Of a DNA stretch of 64,000 nucleotides, positions 60,933 through 64,000 are shown piece after piece (position 1 is the first letter of the stretch; every line of letters starts with the position of its first letter). The notes beneath the pieces were generated by a model that worked only from the letters and a program-made list of their open reading frames with translations, did no database searches and was not told the DNA's origin. The position numbers and the translations under genes are program-made. This DNA comes from Catellatospora citrea (GTDB taxonomy: Bacteria > Actinomycetota > Actinomycetes > Mycobacteriales > Micromonosporaceae). Location of the stretch: positions 8,370,001 to 8,434,000 of the forward strand of contig NZ_RAPR01000001.1 in assembly GCF_003610235.1 (NCBI RefSeq), in the 5' to 3' direction.

Positions 60933-62948
60933 TCACGCCGGGACGAAGCGGGCGGCGTCGGCGACCACATACCCGTCGGTGGCCTCGGTCCGGATCAGGA
61001 CGCTGGCCGCGGTCGGGGAGGACCCGGCCGGCAGGGTGTACGTGCCCAGCGACGCCCACTGCCCGCCGCCGGTGCGCTGGTCGACGGTCCGGGTGGTGAC
61101 CGTGCCGCCCGCGCACACGTCCACCGGCACGTTGCTCGCGCGGTTGGCGTGCGCGGTCCAGCGCAGGAACACCTGGTAGGAGCCGGTCACCGGGATGGTC
61201 GGGGTGAACCGCAGCCGGTTGACGCCCTTGCCGGTGTTGTCGTCGTGCTCGTAGTCGGGTCCGTAGTACCCGGCGATCGAGGTGGACGTGAGCCAGACGC
61301 CCGCCCGGGTGACCCCGGCCGAGGTCGAGCTGTCCACGATGATCTCGCCGGGCGCGGTGAGCGGCCAGGTGAGCAGTTGCCCGTCGGCGCGCAGCCGGGC
61401 CTGCAGGGTCGCCACCGGCACCTGCTGCACGGAAGACCCGGCGGTGATCGCCAGATGTGCGGCGGTCGCCGCCGACTGCGCGAGGATCATGAACACGGGT
61501 TCCATCCGGATCGAGCCGTATGCGATGTGGCTCGCCGACAGGCACACCGGCACCAGCAGGTTCGCGCACTGCGACTCGTACGGCGTGATCGCCCGGTAGC
61601 TGATCGGGAACGGCTGCGGCACGCCGATCTGCACGTCGCCCTCGTTCTTCAGCCCGCCCGTGACGACGACCCGCTGGCAGTTGTGCGAGTCCATGGTGTA
61701 GCTGGCCAGCCCGACCGAGTCGCTCGGGACGCGGCCGCCGCGGCAGTCCGCCTCGGTCATCACGTACGCCGACACCATCCGCCGCGCCTCCCGGACGTAC
61801 AGCTGGGTGGGCCAGCCGCCGTTGCCGGTGAACTCGTCCGCGGCCAGGCCCCACGACGCGGTGCCGCTGCGGACCGAGGCGGGCAGCCGCGGGTCGTTGG
61901 CGAGGAACCACATCAGTCCCTGCTGGTAGACGCGGTGCTCCTCGACCATGCCCGCGCGGGCGGCAGGGGAGGCGGTCGGGTAGGCGTAGTTCTGGCCGAT
62001 GAAGTCGGTGGAGAACGGGCCGTCGTTGTTGGAGTCCGTCTTGCCGCCGCCGACCTGGTGCGTGGTGAAGAACGGGCCGGTGTACCCGGCCTGCACGTAA
62101 CGGGCCAGCGGCTCGTAGCGGATCGGGTCGTAGCCCGCCGGCTTGGCGAACGGGATCCGGTTGCCGGCCTGGGTCAGGCACATCCGGAAGTTGTACGCCT
62201 GGATCCGCCCGTCCCCGCTGCCCGCGGGCGCGACCGGGGTAGCCGAGATACCCGGCAGCAGCCCGCTGGCCGCGCTGCCCGGGGTCACGTACGGGTCGAC
62301 GAACCGGTTGAACTGGTGCCCGCTGCGCAGCTGCACCCCGTTGATCGTCTCGCCGTAGACGCTGTTCGCCTCGCGCCCCGCCGTCCAGCCGACCCCGGCC
62401 CGCGCCATCAGGTCACCCTCGTACGTCGCGTCGACGAACACCGGACCCCGGAACACCTGCCCGCTGTCGCAAGCCAGCTCGCTGATCCGGTTGCCGGCCA
62501 TGGTCACCCCGGTCAGCCGGGTGTTCAGGTAGACCGGCACGCCCGCCTCGGCCAGCAGCTCGTCGAAGATCACGGACGCGACGTGCGGCTCGAACGTGAA
62601 CCGGGCGGGTGAGGTCGGCGTGACGGCGGTGCCGTGGTACTTCGCGTACACCCGGCGGTAGAACTCGCCGGCCAGGCCGCCGATGGCGGCCTTGACGCCG
62701 CTGTCTGTCATGCCGAGGCCGCCGGTGGACAGGCCGCCGACGTGCGAACCGGGCTCGACGATCAGCGCGCTGCGGCCCAGCCGCCGGGCGGTGACCGCGG
62801 CGGCGATGCCCGCCGAGGTCGCGCCGTAGATCACCAGGTCGGCGGTGACGGCGGCGGCGGCCAGGGCGGGCAGCGAGACGGCGGGGGTGGCGGCGACGAC
62901 CAGGGTCGCGGTGCCCAGGCGCAGGACATGGCGGCGGGTGTACGGCAT
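60933..62948 (-). CDS. Secreted FAD-dependent oxidoreductase with golvesin/Xly-type C-terminal domain
   Basis: 671 residues from ATG 62948 (GGAG upstream). Tat-type signal PYTRRHVLRLGTATLVVAATPAVSLPALA. FAD-binding start DLVIYGATSAGIAAAVTARRLGRSALIVEPGSHVGGLSTGGLG, with FEPHVASVIFDELLAEAGVPVYLNTRLTGV and VFVDATYEGDLMARAGV, matching the FAD_oxidored family (PF12831). Last 120 residues (GYYGPDYEHDDNTGKGVNRLRFTPTIPVTGSYQVFLRW) are a beta-sandwich of the golvesin C-terminal type, seen on exported hydrolases. Probable secreted sugar or polysaccharide oxidoreductase. TCAAGCGC occurs twice, 21 bp apart (63012-63019, 63033-63040), upstream. Confidence 0.83.
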   Translation of the reverse strand: MPYTRRHVLRLGTATLVVAATPAVSLPALAAAAVTADLVIYGATSAGIAAAVTARRLGRSALIVEPGSHVGGLSTGGLGMTDSGVKAAIGGLAGEFYRRVYAKYHGTAVTPTSPARFTFEPHVASVIFDELLAEAGVPVYLNTRLTGVTMAGNRISELACDSGQVFRGPVFVDATYEGDLMARAGVGWTAGREANSVYGETINGVQLRSGHQFNRFVDPYVTPGSAASGLLPGISATPVAPAGSGDGRIQAYNFRMCLTQAGNRIPFAKPAGYDPIRYEPLARYVQAGYTGPFFTTHQVGGGKTDSNNDGPFSTDFIGQNYAYPTASPAARAGMVEEHRVYQQGLMWFLANDPRLPASVRSGTASWGLAADEFTGNGGWPTQLYVREARRMVSAYVMTEADCRGGRVPSDSVGLASYTMDSHNCQRVVVTGGLKNEGDVQIGVPQPFPISYRAITPYESQCANLLVPVCLSASHIAYGSIRMEPVFMILAQSAATAAHLAITAGSSVQQVPVATLQARLRADGQLLTWPLTAPGEIIVDSSTSAGVTRAGVWLTSTSIAGYYGPDYEHDDNTGKGVNRLRFTPTIPVTGSYQVFLRWTAHANRASNVPVDVCAGGTVTTRTVDQRTGGGQWASLGTYTLPAGSSPTAASVLIRTEATDGYVVADAARFVPA

Positions 62949-63071
62949 CGGACGCTCCAGATCGGCAGACGATCGGTCGGGGGAGCGCGCCGCCGCACCC
63001 GGCACCAAGGATCAAGCGCCCATCGACCGCTGTCAAGCGCTCCGCCCCGTCCGCCGCGTCCCCGCCGGCGT

Positions 63072-63152
63072 CATGATCGCTCGACTTGCCAGGCAGATGG
63101 GCTGATGCGCGCTCAAGATACGCACAGGTGCCAGGCAAGTCGAGCGATCATG
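63072..63152. repeat. Intergenic palindrome (GATCGCTCGACTTGCC family)
   Basis: Perfect 19-bp arms (63072-63090 and 63134-63152, CATGATCGCTCGACTTGCC); the stem extends inward over GGCA with one mismatch. Shares GATCGCTCGACTTGCC and CGCACAGGTGCCAGGCAAGT with the palindrome at 22047-22129. Starts 6 bp after the methyltransferase stop. Confidence 0.7.
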
Positions 63153-63158
63153 GGCGGG

Positions 63159-63899
63159 TCACTTGGTCGCGACGCCGCCCCAGAAGGCGTCGGGGACCTG
63201 CTCGGGGGTGCCGTCGGGGCGCCAGTCGGCGACCGGGACGATGCCGTCCGCGGTGACCTGCCAGCGGCCGAGCAGCTTGCCGAAGTCGGCGGGTTCGCGC
63301 ATGTGGAAGCCGGGGCCCATCATCGCCAGCGCCTCGGGGTAGCCGGCCAGTTCCATCGCGTCGAAGTCGAACGCCAGCCGGCTGCCCGCCGGGACCAGGT
63401 CGTACATCGCGTCCAGGGCGCGGGCCAGGGTCGCGTCGTCGAGGAACGCGGCCAGGCCGAGGAAGATCAGCCCGACCGGGCGGGTGGCGTGGTCGGGCAG
63501 CGCGCGGTCCAGCGCGGCGGCGTCGATGCCGCGCGGGTCGGCGGCGTCGCCGAGCACGTAGTCCACGTTCGGGCGCCCGGCCAGCAGCTCGCGCCCGGCC
63601 GCGACGATCTCCGGGTCCACGTCGGTGTAGAGGACCCGCGCGTCCGGCACGGTCTCGTGCACGTTGCCCTGGGCGGGGATGCCCGCGCCGAAGACGAGGA
63701 ACTGGTCCACCCCCTCGGCGGCCAGGTAGCGCGCCGCCCGGCCGGAGAACGCCCGCAGCGACCGGAAGATCGCCGCACACGGCCCGTACGCCCCCTCGAA
63801 AGCCTGCGCCGCGGCGACGTCGATCGGGTGGTGCCGGGTGCCGCTCAGCCAATAGTCGATCATCCGGGCGGTGCTCGGGGCCTGTGGGTCGGTCGTCAT
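63159..63899 (-). CDS. DUF574-type SAM-dependent methyltransferase
   Basis: 246 residues from ATG 63899 with AAGGAGAAG upstream. STARMIDYWLSGTRHHPIDVAAAQAFE at the N-terminus, DQFLVFGAGIPAQGNVHETVPDARVLYTDVDPEIVAAG (SAM site) and VGLIFLGLAAFLDDATLARALDAMYDLVPAGSRLAFDF, matching the actinobacterial methyltransferase family PF04672 (DUF574). These occur in many copies in such genomes; substrate unknown. No gene is seen between 63903 and 64000; a short dyad (63938-63945/63953-63960, GCACCGTC) lies there. Confidence 0.88.
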   Translation of the reverse strand: MTTDPQAPSTARMIDYWLSGTRHHPIDVAAAQAFEGAYGPCAAIFRSLRAFSGRAARYLAAEGVDQFLVFGAGIPAQGNVHETVPDARVLYTDVDPEIVAAGRELLAGRPNVDYVLGDAADPRGIDAAALDRALPDHATRPVGLIFLGLAAFLDDATLARALDAMYDLVPAGSRLAFDFDAMELAGYPEALAMMGPGFHMREPADFGKLLGRWQVTADGIVPVADWRPDGTPEQVPDAFWGGVATK

Positions 63900-64000
63900 C
63901 AAGTCTTCTCCTTAAGCGAGGCGCGATCTCCATTCTCGCACCGTCGTGACCGGACGGTGCCGGTGCGGCCGTGCCTGCGGGTTCGCCGCCGTGGCGCGCG

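Overview
The window is high-GC DNA (roughly 70% or more by eye) with dense, short-gapped genes, frequent GTG/TTG starts, 4-bp ATGA/GTGA overlaps, SigE-family and ECF sigma factors, many secreted proteins and leaderless starts. This fits a soil actinomycete. Family Micromonosporaceae is my best guess, partly because one intergenic palindrome resembles elements I remember from Micromonospora genomes. No tRNA, rRNA, CRISPR, transposase, integrase or phage gene was seen.

Layout. 1-5.2 kb: end of an FtsX-type permease, a GAF/PP2C (SpoIIE-like) phosphatase, a small membrane protein, a DUF305 lipoprotein and an AA10 lytic polysaccharide monooxygenase. 5.2-12.1 kb: a one-chain double ABC exporter, an exonuclease-BRCT protein, a SLOG-like protein, a GNAT enzyme and a HEAT-like protein. 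12.2-17.3 kb: a sugar ABC transporter operon divergent from a CBM2-GH5 cellulase. 17.4-25.1 kb: a methyltransferase, an unknown protein, an MMPL transporter divergent from a TetR regulator, a muconolactone-isomerase-like protein, a nitronate monooxygenase and an EAL-DICT protein. 25.2-30.5 kb: a MacB/LolD-type export operon divergent from a SigE-family sigma factor operon. 30.4-38.9 kb: housekeeping and stress genes (alcohol dehydrogenase, Bax1-like, Spo0M-like, MerR, cupin, SigB/F-type sigma, DoxX, pyrophosphatase). 38.9-46.3 kb: a His-rich methyltransferase divergent from an XRE-cupin regulator, an Rrf2 regulator, the sulfate ABC operon, and an alpha/beta hydrolase with an ABM-type protein. 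46.3-49.3 kb: an XRE/ImmA/7-TM/oxygenase operon. 49.5-51.2 kb: a Rho factor. 51.2-55.8 kb: three secreted GH43 enzymes in one operon under a LacI-type operator. 55.9-63.9 kb: a P450, a small immunity-like protein, an ECF sigma factor with a membrane partner and a related lipoprotein, a metallophosphoesterase, a secreted FAD oxidoreductase and a DUF574-type methyltransferase.

How genes work together. Secreted plant-polymer enzymes recur: an LPMO, a cellulase with a sugar importer, and three arabinan-type GH43 enzymes. The importer operon and the cellulase carry near-identical palindromes in opposite orientation; the LPMO has a shorter element with the same half-site. Two extracytoplasmic sigma systems each show repeated promoter-like motifs that link the sigma gene to a neighbouring transcription unit. 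The strongest candidates for undescribed systems are these two sigma circuits, the XRE-ImmA-7TM-oxygenase cassette and the five-unit operator array between the MMPL and TetR genes. Most intergenic gaps at gene 3' ends hold hairpins, and some of these belong to an interspersed palindrome family.
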